DNA from: Stercorarius parasiticus
Lineage: Eukaryota > Chordata > Aves > Charadriiformes > Stercorariidae
DNA: 64,000 nt
Direction of reading: 5' to 3'
Assembly: GCA_013396915.1 (NCBI GenBank)
Contig: VWZL01001331.1
Coordinates: forward strand, 62,001-126,000
Shown here: positions 36,266 to 48,272 of the stretch, in pieces
Layout of the letters: every line of letters begins with the position of its first letter
How positions within the stretch are numbered: the stretch's first letter is position 1
Position numbers and translations under genes: made by a program
The notes under the pieces: model-generated
Told to the model about the DNA's origin: nothing
The model's input: only the letters and a program-made list of their open reading frames with translations
Databases searched by the model: none

Positions 36266-36760
36266 TTTCAGCTGAAGCAGAGATGAGTAACTCAGTCCTG
36301 TGAAATACAATGCGGTTCACGGCAGGAGGAGAGGCAGCCACTTCCAGCAAAGAGGAATATGTGAGACGCGATGGGGCAGTTACAGCGTATTTATGGAGAC
36401 AGACTTTTTTAGGACCTTAGTGGAGGCGAGGGTCCAAGTCAACGTCCCGCGGAAGCCTTAATTCTCATGTTGAAGTAACAAAACCTGCAGGCGCTCAGGA
36501 TGATGAGCCATAAAAACGGAAAGCGTGCTTCTTTACTTGCTTGCACCAGCATAAATCAGGAGCAGCTCTGTTGATGTTCAGGACGTGAGGGCTTCCTCCA
36601 CACAGTGCGTAGAGGCAAAGGATCAGATCCAGCCACAGACCACGGCAGAGCTTTAGGCTTTGTGGGAATGTTTTAAAATACGTGCTTTATTGTACTGCAG
36701 CAGAACGTCCTATAAAAGGCCTTGACTGAAAAGAATCATTTTAATAATGGGGAAAAAAGA
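36266..36760. promoter_or_regulatory. Candidate conserved non-coding element
   Basis: Single-copy block with scattered CpGs (GAGACGCGATGGGG near 36363, AACGTCCCGCGGAAGCC near 36440), ATGAGCCATAAAAACGG near 36503, and CCAGCATAAATCAGG near 36547. There is no coding frame in a long stretch of mixed composition, which makes regulatory DNA plausible. No alignment available. Confidence 0.22.
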
Positions 36761-37510
36761 TCTGAGTTTGAGTCAACAAAAAGACAGGCTCTGTTGGGAC
36801 TGTCAAGGGAAAATGACTCTATTCAGCCTTATTCTTCACTCACATAACTGACATAAAGGGGGAGTTGCTCAGGTGAAGTGAATGAGGTGATAGTGGGACT
36901 AAATCATTGTAAGAAAGTATTGGGCCTGAGATTTCATTTCTCCCAGCCTCAAAACCCACTGCTTCCCACGGGCTAGATTATGCCTGTATAAGACTTTCTT
37001 TCTTGGCTTTTTATAGTGATCTACGTTTTCTTGCAGGGTGTATTTAGCCATAAGTTATACCTTTGTGCTATATGATCTCTGGGCAGGATGCACCCCCTGG
37101 TAAACAACAAGACAAATCAGGAACTCAAGAGATGTAGAAACTTTTTTTTGGCTGTAGTGATGGGAATAAGGCTTTTCTCCATATTTCCCAGAATTTACTG
37201 GGGGCTGGTAAGGCGCAGGTTTCCAAGTCATCATGCTTAGCTGGAAACAGCAGCAGAAACTCCTCGTCCCGGGAACCAGGGCTCCTCTCTACATGGAGGT
37301 CACTCCCCAGGTATTACAGTTACCTACTGTTCTCCAGACTGAAACTTAACAATGGAAAAGGAAATATTCAAGGTTTTTTATTGACACATTGCACCCTGCT
37401 TCTTCGCACTTGATTGTTGCGCTTGTTCATCACTGAGGTCTCCAAACAAGATCCCGATCCTTCAGCATCTGGAAGCTGGGTTCACAATACGGGGAATAAT
37501 ATAGCTGTAT
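36761..37510. other. Single-copy DNA, no gene seen
   Basis: Unique sequence; no open frame over 60 codons, no transposon signature. Confidence 0.5.
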
Positions 37511-37610
37511 CATAAACTCATGTAATGATTTGGGTTGGAGGAGATCTCTGGAGGTCACCTTGTCCAACCCCCTGCTCAAAGCAAGGCTACAGCAGCAGGG
37601 CTATAGCAAA
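37511..37610 (-). mobile_element. Old, eroded CR1 3' end fragment
   Basis: Minus-strand fragment of about 100 bp. TGATTTGGGTTGGAGGAGAT, CTCTGGAGGTCACCTTGTCC and AACCCCCTGCTCAAAGCAAG match the CR1 3' UTR, but the octamer tail is eroded (CATAAACTCATGTAATG). Clearly older than the neighbouring CR1 copies. Confidence 0.8.
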
Positions 37611-37959
37611 GGACAACTTCGAAATTACACTGCATTGCTCAGGGCCTTAACTGCAAAACTGTTCAGCCAATAAGGAGGGTGACTGTGATTCCCATACTTT
37701 ATTATTCTTTTCTTTAAATCATCTGAGGATTAAAAAAAAAATCTTATCTTTTAATTAAGAATCAGTTTAGCTTCAGATTGCAGCATAATTTAATTTATTC
37801 AGAGCGTTCCTAGAGTTAATTGACACCAACCCATGTACAATGGTGCGTTCTGTCTTGGTGCATTTCCCAGTCTCCACCACACTGTGGTTTGTGCAGTCCA
37901 GTTAGCATAGATACATGAAAGAGGAGATCAGTCGTGCCTTGAGGCAGCTTCTTGCACCC
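37611..37959. other. AT-rich single-copy DNA
   Basis: Contains an A-run at 37732-37741 and several TTAATTAA-type cores at 37750-37830. No gene visible. Confidence 0.45.
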
Positions 37960-38043
37960 TGAAGTCACATTGACTTCAAAGGAATCTCATGGCTTGGCGC
38001 AAGCTGAGACCCTTCACAAAAGGACACCTACTGAAGTCAATGG
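37960..38043. repeat. Inverted TGAAGTCA repeats
   Basis: TGAAGTCA at 37960-37967 is followed after CAT by its inverse TGACTTCA at 37971-37978, a perfect 8-bp hairpin. The 10-mer ATTGACTTCA (37969-37978) recurs inverted as TGAAGTCAAT at 38032-38041. This may be a relic of an ancient palindromic repeat common in sauropsids, or a set of bZIP-like sites. Confidence 0.65.
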
Positions 38044-39572
38044 AGAGTGAAAAACATCCACACATGTTGGTCTTAGGGCCCATCTAGATCAGGTTCTACC
38101 TCCACAAAGGGATCAAGATCAAGGGATCAAGAGCTTGGAGAAGAGTTTGAGAGCAGGGCAAACATGCAGTGGTATTGCCTTGAACATAGTCCCTAGTCCC
38201 ACTTTGTGGCTCTTAGACTTCCAGAAGTGCTGCTTCTGCATTTAATAGCTCTTCAGGAATTTTTCTCCCATGAATAAGATGAGCATTGTTTTCAACCCAT
38301 GTAATCCTTTTGCATTCACTCCGTGATAAAAAAGCGCTGCCATCTGACCGAGGCAACACAAATTGCAGGCACAGAGATATTAAGGCGTTTTATTGCATCT
38401 GCAGATGCATGAGCCTGAGCCCCGCGTTGAGGTCAGTTGTCAACAGCGACCTGAGTTAAATCTATCAGTACAGGGTAGCAAGCAGGTCATTCCCTTTTAT
38501 GCCATTCTTTTTAAAAAGCCGGCAGTTTTCAGCCACACCTGCCCTATTGGCCACCATGGCTTGGCATGGCGTTTTATAAACACTGAACAGAAATTGCTAC
38601 AGAAATCAGTCAGTACAGAAACCAACGCTGAACAGCTCAGGGAGGCAGTGACCCAGGAGACAACACTGTTAGATGGTGTGATCCCCAGATTTGTGCTGTC
38701 AGTGTGGAAATCCAGTGTCGAAGAGGTACAGAGATGGGTCGTGGTGTCTTCAGCAGGTGCTGGATGATTGACTTTGTCCTGAGTGAACTGAGCTCCTGTG
38801 CAATGTGCAGAGAGATGGAAGAAAACGGTGATAAAATGGCCAGATACATTCCCACCTGCTTCTAGTCTCTTTTGCATATTAGTCACAGTATGTTGAAGTC
38901 AGGTTTCAGCTCTAGATTTGGACATCATGCATGGGACACAATTGTTCGTGCACACAAACACACACATGTCTCTTATTGCTGTGATGCCCTGGAGTATCCC
39001 TCCTGAGCTCCCACCACAACCCCAGGATGCTAGAGATGTCCTGTAGCTCTTGCATCGTACTGACATGGATGTTGCAGATCCCTGGTGGCATCTCAACTGC
39101 ACATTTATTCCTAAGCAGCAGAATCAAGACCCTGAGTCTGGGGAGAGGATTAGCACAGGAGCAGCAGAGGAAATCAGTGGGATTTGGGTCTTGTCTCCAC
39201 TTTGGTGTTTGCTGGTTGCTTTGGATCTACTGACTAATTTATTACCACGGCATGTCCTGGCTTACCCAGCTGTGAGGCAAAAATGCTCATGTTACAGGCC
39301 ACTCGGTCAGTCTGATGATGGAGTGAATTCCTCTGTCAACCATAACCTTGTGGAAGTATCCCTGTCTGTGTGCTCATTCCCCATCGGACACGCGCAGGCT
39401 GGGGGGATGCTGTGGTAGCCCCAGCTCTGCACCCCGAACATGTGTCCCATAAGACATTTGTCAATTTCACCTTTTTTTTCCATTTGCGTGACTTTGCACA
39501 TCAAGAGAGAGGCCTCAGCGATGAGATGATGTTGTGGAGAGTCTAAGCCCGAGTCTAACCCAAGTCTTAATC
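38044..39572. other. Single-copy DNA, no gene seen
   Basis: A short GGATCAAGATCAA-type tandem is present at 38110-38130, and a CA-rich patch at 38950-38966. Frames of up to 129 codons overlap on opposite strands (38393-38886) without recognised domains. Confidence 0.5.
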
Positions 39573-39600
39573 TGGGTTAAATTAAGTCTAATTTAACCCA
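39573..39600. repeat. Perfect 12-bp inverted repeat (hairpin)
   Basis: TGGGTTAAATTA at 39573-39584 and its exact inverse complement TAATTTAACCCA at 39589-39600 are separated by AGTC, giving a 28-nt hairpin. A related TAACCCAAGTCTTAAT lies just upstream at about 39556-39571. No gene ends nearby, so a terminator role is not indicated. Confidence 0.9.
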
Positions 39601-39739
39601 ATTGATTTCTCTGATTCTGTTCCTGGTGTGGCTACATAAACACCTGGGCTGGCACAATCAATAGGCAGGATCAGGCCAGAAGCAAATGGACGGGCTTTGG
39701 TGGGGACGATGACTACTTTCAGTGCTTGGTAGAGTTTTA

Positions 39740-39960
39740 TACTAGCTATAGGGGCTTGTGAATCAATGGTCCAATTGAAAGCATTAATATCATTAAGTAT
39801 TTAATTAAGAAAGTGAATAATTAATTATATATGTTCATACAATAACAGTCATGATAATATTATTGCTAATGAACAATAATTAACAATGGATTCCATTTTG
39901 AGAGGCAGTAATAGTGCTGACACCACTGTCATTAAGAATATGCTCTGGGGATGGTCGTGG
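39740..39960. promoter_or_regulatory. Candidate conserved non-coding element with paired SOX-like sites
   Basis: AT-rich single-copy block. AACAAT at 39872-39877 and AACAATGG at 39882-39889 are SOX-type cores in the same orientation, ten bases apart. TTTAATTAAG and AATTAATTATAT lie around 39800-39825. No open frame. Motifs suggest enhancer DNA, but AT-rich DNA yields such motifs by chance. Confidence 0.28.
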
Positions 39961-41116
39961 GAGCTGATCAATCCTGGCTGGTAGGTTGGGGCACCCTCCC
40001 AGGGAAACCTTCCTGACACCACATCCAGCCTTTCTTTGCCTTCCTCACCTTGGCATCACCAAGATCCTTCAAGGACTGTGGACTTGTGAGGGCTGCTGGT
40101 CTGGGCAGAGCATGGACACATTATCATGGCTTAGGAGCAACCAGGGGTGTGGGGGGGTATCTTCCAGGGCTTTCTCCTGTTATGCTGCCAGGGGCTGGTT
40201 CCCTTTGACCCATCCATCACCATGCCCAAACACACATCTTGTATACTCCCGCCAGTAGTTTGAGAAACTTGACAACAGAAGCTGTAAAACCACCCTTATC
40301 CATTGCTGTGCACCTTGTGTTGGGCACTGCAAGAACATAGAAAAAGAGGACGGTTTCTTCCCCCAGATATAGGAGTGGTGAGTCCTGCCAGGGACTTTTA
40401 ACTTGGTTATCACCAGCCATTTGTAGTTGCTCTGTGTGTGCGCTAATGGCAGCAGCTCCTGTCTGAGTTGAGTCCTATAAACAAGAATTAAATAATGGTA
40501 ACTGCTGTAGAGATGATGATGGCAACTTTATCGCGATATATATCCATGCCAGACCCTTTGTGAGCTTTGAGGTGAAATGTGAGCTTTCTACACAGTCAGG
40601 AACAGCCCAGAGAGTGTTTGGAAAATTCAGGGGGAAAAACTGGTTTGATTTTTGGCCTTCTTAAGGGAGGAAACTTGCAGGAAATATTTTCCTGGCTATG
40701 GGAGTAGCTGGTGCGATGGGTAACACGTTCACCGTACATACGTTCCCATCTCACTTTGCATCCTCAGGAATGCAAGGTTAGCAGGAAAATGCAGCTGGGA
40801 ATCTGCAATGAAAAATTCTGCGGACTCTTCAAAGAGCATCTCTGATCGCTTTCACAGGCACGTTCAGCTTTTGAGGCGATGCTGCTGACGTGAGGGGCTT
40901 CGGCTCTGAAAGCTGCAGGAGCACCCTCCGAATGGAAGGGCAATGCCAGACCCGGGGGAAGAAGTGCTGAGGCTCCTGGGGAGGGAGAAATATATAACCT
41001 GGGGTGCCAGTGGCAAAATGTATTGTTGCTGTGGGGGTCTGTCATGGTATTTTGGGGTGTTGTACCCAAATAGGTTCTTCCCTGGGCATCTGCACTGTGA
41101 CAGCCATCCCTGACCC
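39961..41116. other. Single-copy DNA, no gene seen
   Basis: Unique sequence. A 145-codon minus-strand frame (40764-41201) reaches into the CCGT/CCAT repeat that follows and has no recognised domain. Confidence 0.5.
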
Positions 41117-41147
41117 ATCCGTCCGTCCGTCCATCCATCCATCCCTG
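41117..41147. repeat. (CCGT/CCAT)n microsatellite
   Basis: CCATCCGTCCGTCCGTCC followed by ATCCATCCATCC; tetranucleotide units, the first ones with CpG and the later ones with the T/A-shifted form, as expected from CpG decay. Confidence 0.9.
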
Positions 41148-44100
41148 CAACCCCCAGCACCGTGCGGAAACCCCCTCCCCAGGGGATGCTAAAGCTCTCA
41201 ATGACTTGTGCTGTCCTTTTTAATCTCTTCAGTCTGCTCTCTTCAATCCCTCTGAGGTTTCCCCCCCTCTTTCATTATTCAGTGGCCAAGGCTGTTGCTT
41301 GGTGCAGGAAGCCGGAAGGACGGGAGAGAAGACAGGGCCAACTGGCGAGATAAACTCTTGGCAGGAAAGCCTCCTCACTCCTTCTCCCTGTGCACCGAGC
41401 CGCTCGGTACTCAGACACCCGCAGAAACGAACCCGCTCCCAGGTGCCAGACAGGGGAGATGGCTCCTTCTGCGAGGGCTCAAGGTGGTGGTGGGGGACAG
41501 TGATGCTGCACTTAATTCACTAACCTCCAGACGAGCCAGTGAGGGAAAAAACAAAGGGCTGGGGAGCTGGAAGGGACTTGCAGAGACATCCAGGCTCTGT
41601 GTTAAATCAGCAAAGGCTTTTTTTGGCCCTTTCTCCTTTCCCAAGAGGCTGCCCCGTAATGTTACTGCTCTGGTAGTCAGAAACCTTCTTGTAACTACGA
41701 GGTTTCATTGACTCGCTTTCAGTTCATTTGCCCTTAATTTTGCTCTGCTTGATCTTTCATGTTTACCCCTGAGATGAATGTGCAGATGGCAGCTGTATCC
41801 CATCTTGGCTCCCATTTCGGTAGACTAAGCAAGCTTGAGGAGCTATTCTTATGGGGCAGGAGGTTCATGGATCAAAGGCTTTGCTTTCACTTGCATCAAG
41901 CGATTTGCCCTAAAAGCAGATTTGTCTTGATGTTATTAAACATAGCTCACGAGAGGAAAGAAATGATGGAATGTCCTTAATCTTGGTGATGCCAAACACA
42001 TACACATAAGTACTTTTTTTTTTTTTTTTCAAATTAATTGAAAAGGAAGATCCATCACGATATCAAGGCTTCTGGAAAAAAACCCCTGTGTGTTCTTTTT
42101 TTGCATGAGCAATCCCATTTGTGGAGTGGTGCTAAAAGAGCTGCTGGAGGATGAGGGCTTTCAAAAGTTAATTGATTAGAGGAAAATCCCACCTCCTTAA
42201 TAGTTATGCAGACTCATTTCATATTTTACAGCTATTACATAGTTATAAAGTAGCTGATAGAAATGCCCCTGGATTACAGATGGGAAAACTATTTCTCATG
42301 AAAAGATCAAAGTCACAGTTTCCATATTTGAGCACCTCTACTAATAAATCACATGCCAGGATACTAAATTTCAGCGCCAGCTTTCTGCTTTCAGACCAAC
42401 AAGACTGTACAACTACTCAAAAGCAGAGTTCAATTTTAATTAGGTTATCAAGTGTTTTTAAAATTAAGCACATATAAAGCTATTGGCAATTAACATGCTG
42501 TTCGGCTCTGTCATTTACCCAACCTTTTCAAAGAGATTACCCATGGCTTGGGATCAGCTGCAGATGGTCACTCTTAGGAGCGTTTCTTTACAAAATAGCA
42601 GCTTATTTCATTAAGAAGATATTCTCTTGCGGTGACAATACATCATTGCTCACAGGACTGGTGTTGTCAGTAAAACCTTATTTACTGCTCCTCTGACCAG
42701 CTAAAAGCTTTCCAAATGGGCAAGAATACACACGTCTCTAGAGAAAATGAGAGACCTTCGCTTCTGGGAACAACTCAGCTGATCCCCCAAAACTCTGAAA
42801 ACACTTTTTACAGACCTGTGCTACTGCAGAGAAGAAATCCAACCCAGAGAACCCTAAGACTGATCTGCCATCATGGTACCAAGAAAGTCAGTGAAAACTG
42901 AGTGAGTGTGACTTTCTCTGGAAGGAGGAAATATGGAATTTTCCTGATCCCCAAGGCTCTTTAGAGACAACTTTTTTTTGCTTAGCTCTAGGTAAAATGC
43001 TGCAACTTGTCCCTTCCATTTCTCATGATTTTGCCTACAGTCTCATGCTGCTGTGGGGTGGGAAGTCAATGGTGGTCCCCTCAAAGGCAACAGGAATTTT
43101 ACCTTTGACTTTCATGAAGGTCACATTTCTTTCTTAAACATTTCCACAAATCTCCAGCCATAGGAGTCCTATGAGGATGTGATAATCACAGCTTTCCTTT
43201 TTCTGCTAAAAGGCTCTAAATGTAACATCTGGTTATGCAAGCATAGATGCTAATGAGAAGTCACAATTACTAATTTAATGTCTCAGCCTTTTTTACAGAA
43301 GGAGGTGGAGTGGGACTGAGGCCTGGCCCTTGATTTTTGTCCATTCAAGGTCAACAAAACTGCCAAGGGAAGTTCATTTTTAACCTCTCTGTGGAGTGCT
43401 CTAATAGTCAGGAGATGTGGAATAGGATTCCAATGGTTCACTTGTCATCTAGTTGTATGTCTATGATATAAATGCTGGTATGTGAGATAGGATCACACCC
43501 CACCCCTAGGTGTCTGGTGCCACTTGAGGTGGCCCAGGGTGTCCCATCTGGCCTCCAACTGGGCCAGAATGGAATGAGTCTTCTGCAGGTCCTATGCCAG
43601 ACTTGTCAGCCCCCTGTCTTGAATGCTCTGGAGCTTCTCAAAAGCATTGTCTGCTTATGTTTAGGCACTGAATCATGCTCAACCTGTTCCTGATGTGTTT
43701 CCTGCAGCTAACTGGGGCAATCCTCTATATCCTCTGTCCTCTATTCCTCTATTGCTGTGGTCACCCAGCCTCTCAAGGTTGAGTACGAACAACTTAGGAA
43801 TCTCTGGATCTTGCCTCTTCGATCAATAATTCACTGGGTGTGAGCAATGAAGGACATCCTGGGCTTTCCTCAGTGGTCAGATGTGAGAAGGGAAACCAAG
43901 AGCTCAGCAGTGGCCTTGACAGGGCACTGTGAGCGGAATGACGACCGTCTGCTGTGGAGAACAGGCCTTTCATCCCAACTGCTCCCACCCCACAGCTCAA
44001 GAGCTGCACTTTCACCCTCCTGTGCTCTCCAGGGGGACTTGGGGACCTCCCCCAGGACACATGCAGCCTCAGCATGGTGGCAGCAGGGCACCTTGAGTGT

Positions 44101-45170
44101 GGAGGGAGTGTGTGGCATCCAGGGCAGTGCTGGAAAGCAGATGGGGCTAAGCACAGAGACAAAAGAGCTCCTCCAATTTACCCAAAATAGCCAGTGGATC
44201 TGCAACATGCATGTCTGATACAACTGCTGTCCTCCTAAGGTTTGGAGCACTTTGATGGGACATCCCTGCCAATCCGAGGAAGAGAGACGTGGGGGCAAAG
44301 CCCCTTGCAGCACTCAGGCCATGAGAGAAAAGTGAAGAGATGAAAAAGAGGGAGCTAAAATCTCCATCCTTTTCGGGAGGATCTGCTCAGCCTTTTCATT
44401 TGCCTGCCAGCTGTAAAGCTTCCTCTTCCCTTCTCCATCACATTCTCCTGCTCATAATTATTTCATCAAATCAACTTCTTCTTCTCTCTTTTTTTCTCCT
44501 GCAAGTTTCAAACTGCCCAACCCCACTCTGTGATAAATCTGTCCAAAACCACAGCTGCTTCTGCATCCCTCGTGCCTGGGTGCCTGTTTTTATTGTGTGC
44601 TTTCTACTAGACATATATATGTATACATAAATACATGTATTTTATGTGCCTTTCTTTTCCTCCTCCCGGTGCTGTTTTCTTTCCACTGTCTTGGTTTTGC
44701 TCCCTCTCTGGTCTCCTACGGCCATTTGTCACTCTTTGGATGTTTTTTTCTTTTATCAAGATGTTTTCTCTGGGAATGTATGCCGCCAACGCAAGCTGCC
44801 TGGCCCATTAACTTCCCAAGTTCAGCTGACAGCCTGGACTCCAAGTCCCACTGCCTTGTGATACTGAGTGCTTCTGAGATGCAGGAATTGGTTGGTAAAA
44901 TAACCTAGTCACATGCATAAGAGGAAGAAGAAATACTGTTTCAGGGCAAAAAAGATAATAAATTTTACAGCTGTGCTTAGGTCCTTCTCCCTCTCTCCCT
45001 CTTTCTCTCTCTGGTGTTTTTTTCCTGCTTCTTGCAAGATAATCTGATAAATGGTTGTGAAAGTTTGACTGTTTCTTAACTGGAGCTTTATTGAAGGATT
45101 TGCTGCTGCAGACAAATTTGTGTTAAATTTCTCACAAACACGCCTAAGAGTCCAATCCATCGTCATCGGT
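41148..45170. other. Single-copy DNA; possible MIR-like relic near 42.3 kb
   Basis: About 4 kb of unique DNA. A T-run lies at about 42008-42029. At 42276-42325 TTACAGATGGGAAAACTA and AAGTCACAG recall the MIR/L2 core tail, weakly. CT-rich DNA lies at 44985-45013. A segment at 42160-42480 is AT-rich and could be regulatory. Frames of 138 (41295) and 147 (43870, minus) codons are unrecognised. Confidence 0.4.
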
Positions 45171-45420
45171 GAAGATCGATCAGGTTTGTGTCATATTATT
45201 GGCACGGAGAAAGGCCTTTAAAGTCTTTATTTAAGCGCTCAACTGGTGCCATGAATTATCCGTATTTAAATCAGCAAGCTCGCATTTGAGGACTCATTAG
45301 GCTTCCCTGCTAATTGGGCCTTGCTACTGATGAGAGCATCATTAAACCGTCGTTGTCCCCACCATCTTGTTAGCTGACAATTTAAGGGATCATAAACGGC
45401 AGCCAGCGGGGAGGCTGCAT
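45171..45420. promoter_or_regulatory. Candidate conserved non-coding element
   Basis: Single-copy block with GAAGATCGATCAGG (45170-45183), GGCCTTTAAAGTCTTTATTT, ATGAATTATCCGTATTTAAA, CTGCTAATTGGGCC and CATCATTAAACCGTCG. CpG occurs more often than in the flanks. No coding frame. With the neighbouring block at 46.13-46.45 kb this forms the densest cluster of enhancer-like DNA in the window. Confidence 0.3.
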
Positions 45421-46129
45421 GACTCCAGAGGTTGTTAATGGCTCTGGAGCTCGTTCAGCTCCAAATCGGTGGTTTGGTGCCAGCTCAACATGTGTCTCTG
45501 TCACAAAAATAATTGCCACCGTAGATGCCGCGTTAAAGCGTTGCTGGACAAGAACAGGCACGGGGCACGAGGTGATGGTTTCTCGCCCCGTGCAGCCGAG
45601 GAACACTGCTGTGGATGCTTGGACGCCCTCCTTAATGATTTATATGCAGAGAAACCTCAAGCCTTCCTGGAGAGAGAAGATGCAGGCTAAAAGGTCTTGC
45701 TTAAGGAGATCTTTGTCGTTGACCACCACCCAGCTCACTGCAAAAGTTAATTATTTAGCTCCTCCGGCTTACCCTCAGGGTAGGAGACATTGCTGTTAAG
45801 CTGCACAGCAGAGGAGCATGGGGGTTGTAGGTCCAAACCCCACGGAGAGCCCAGATGGGCGCAGCTATGTGCAGGTGATGGATGACCCTGTCTCCTCTGG
45901 AGAAGCATTTTCCTATGGCTAATGCAGCCCCGGGGGAACCCGACCTTCCATTGTCCGTCTGATTACTGCTGTGGATCGTTGACCGCTGCTTAGCCTCTTC
46001 TTAAGATGAAATGCTGCCTTCCTGCTTTGTTAGCTGGAGGACTGAGGGCCGGGGCGTGCACCAGGTCTGTTACCCATCGCTTTCGCGAAGGGAAAAAAAA
46101 AGGCTGGGGTTTTGAGCAGCGGCATTTTT
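45421..46129. other. Moderately CpG-containing single-copy DNA
   Basis: Contains several CpG-bearing motifs (GATGCCGCGTTAAAGCG near 45525, CTCGCCCCGTGCAGCCG near 45582). A 126-codon plus-strand frame (45419-45799) is unrecognised. Could be part of the neighbouring candidate regulatory cluster. Confidence 0.35.
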
Positions 46130-46450
46130 AATTTTGAGCCACAGTAGTTTTAAGTTAGCGCAATTAACGGCATTTGGCTGTGGTTATCACCTTTGACACC
46201 TGGTTATCCCTAGACCCAGGGCGCTCCTCGCGCAGCTGCACTGTGCATGCAGCCTCCTCTGCACGGTCGGGTCCCAACAGCTGATGTAGCGAGAGCACCA
46301 AAGGGCAAAGAAAGTAAATGATTTAGGCAGTTAAACCTCCACCTCGATGATTTAGTGATAATTACCTATTGAAAAGCAAAGCGAGCGGCTGTTTGCATAG
46401 CAACTGCGATATAACTACACTCTAATTACAGTTCTGTCACAGACGAAGCT
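46130..46450. promoter_or_regulatory. Candidate conserved non-coding element with RFX-like site
   Basis: Single-copy block with GCGCAATTAACGGC near 46159, GTTATCACCTTTGACACC, GTGATAATTACC near 46355 and CTCTAATTACAG near 46420. GCATAGCAAC at 46395-46404 matches an RFX X-box half-site and overlaps TTTGCATA. No coding frame. Inference from motif content. Confidence 0.3.
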
Positions 46451-48168
46451 GGCCATTTAGGAACCTCCTGCTCTACCTCTGTGTCTTCTCCAGCGTGCAT
46501 ACTCCATCCCCAGATGGTGGAACAGGGGAAGGTGAAATGTGGCAGCAGCAAATGGATGGACAAACCCTCCCCAGGATGTGTAGGATGCATGATGGGGCTG
46601 CCAGAAGCACCTGAGCTGTACAAGGACCCTGCGCCAGTGTGACAGGATGCTGGAAGCACCCATCAACCCACTGCTGGAGAAGAAGACCTGTGTGGTGGTG
46701 TGGGGTTTATCTTTTTTGTTTGAGTTTCAATGTGGCTGGAAAGTCAAAGAACCAGGCCAGGAATATACATGAGGAGGCGATTGAAAGCCCATCGAGATGG
46801 GCCAGGGCATGCTCCAGATTCATTAGGGAGTATGTACTTAAGCCTGAAAAAAGATGGTACCTGCTGGTGAAGCAAACCCCACAGAGTAGACTGGGGTGGA
46901 TTTGCAATTATTAATTCCCATAGAACTTCCCATGGGTGAGTTTGGCTCCATGGCCCATTTAGAGCCAAATAATCCTGTTATAGATATTTTTTCTCCCACA
47001 AAGGGATGCATCTTCCTCTCCTTCTGCCAAATGATCTGATTTGAGCGTCAACCTGAAAGTGTCCCACATATTCCTAAACTTTTCCTGGGGTCTTGATGCA
47101 GAATAAGGCACCAAAGCACTTAAGCAACAGCCTCCACTTGGCCTAAAGAGGGTTAAGATATAGTGGGGACAAGCAGCTGAATACCCCCTTCTATCAGTCT
47201 TGATCACCTTGGAGAATTCATAACCAGTAGTAGGTGATAAAGCTCGGAGATTTTAGGAGTTACAACTTTAATAAGGCAAAAATGAGAAGCCATGCAGGCT
47301 TGCAGGCATCTCGTGCCCTCTTGGACCACTTGAGGAACCAGAGATGTCCCCCCAGTGGGGACGATGGTGGGTCTGGGGAGGAGCCACATGGGAGCAGAAG
47401 CTGGAGGACTGGGGGACTCAGGACATCTCCAAGTACAGTGTATTTGGGGACAGTTGGATGAGGCCTTTAATTGCACAGGTTCTGGAGTCCTGGTTGCAAT
47501 TCATCACAAACCCAGCACAGATGTTGAAAATAGGGCAGATGAATCATGCCCTAAAAGTGCCTGTTTCTGCTGACTACAAAGGGAGCCTGGGGTGACCGGC
47601 TCCACTGGAAATGTCTGCATTGTGGATATATGAAGTCAGGTGAGAGAAATCCCACATCTCCCACTGCTTCCTCTCTGTTTCTTACCTGGAACAGTCACTT
47701 TTCAAGATAAAAGGCTGTCCCAGGCTCCAGGGCTACTTAATCCTGTGCAGAGCTGCTTAAATAAATGACAACGGTCAGCTGGGTAGAAGTTCCTGCAGAC
47801 TTGTTTGCAAAGTCAAAGTCAATTTTGAAGCAAGGCTGTTTTACTTTCAGTGCAGCGGACAAGAATTCAGCAGAAATCTCAGAGCTAAATTAAAGGTTTT
47901 TAGTGCAGCCAACAGGAAAACGAGTGGTGCAATCGGCCCGCTTTTCCTCATCTTGCTTATTCTGAGATTAAATTCAAACTATTGTATTCCGCCCTGATAG
48001 TTTGCACTTCCCACAAGTTCTTGTGCTGACTACACATATTTTTCTGATGAGAATTATTGTGGGGGAAGGAATGGGAGGAATTTCATTTCTTATCTCCCCT
48101 CCACCCCAAATAATCAAGTCCTGTCCCTTCCCAGGAGCAAGCAACACATCTGAACTTTTCCATCAAAC
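46451..48168. other. Single-copy DNA, no gene seen
   Basis: Unique sequence with frames up to 91 codons, none recognised. No transposon signature. Confidence 0.5.
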
Positions 48169-48272
48169 TGAACCCCGAGCAAATTGTTGATGAAAATGCT
48201 ATGTTTAAATATCGTCATATTGAACCCCAGGCAAGCTGTTCATAGAAATAATATGTTTAAATGCCATCATTA
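48169..48272. repeat. Diverged 52-bp tandem duplication
   Basis: Two adjacent units, 48169-48220 and 48221-48272, both open TGAACCCC and share ATGTTTAAAT at the same offset. By hand comparison 38 of 52 positions agree (about 73 percent) with no gap needed. An old local duplication. Confidence 0.85.

Noticed and set aside
41560..41600. GAGCTGGAAGGGACTTGCAG resembles a CR1 3' end
   Set aside because: Only about 20 bases agree and no tail or flanking CR1 sequence follows.
42276..42325. Possible second MIR fragment
   Set aside because: Only the ACAGATGGGAAAAC and AAGTCACAG steps are present with poor agreement between them; kept only as a remark.
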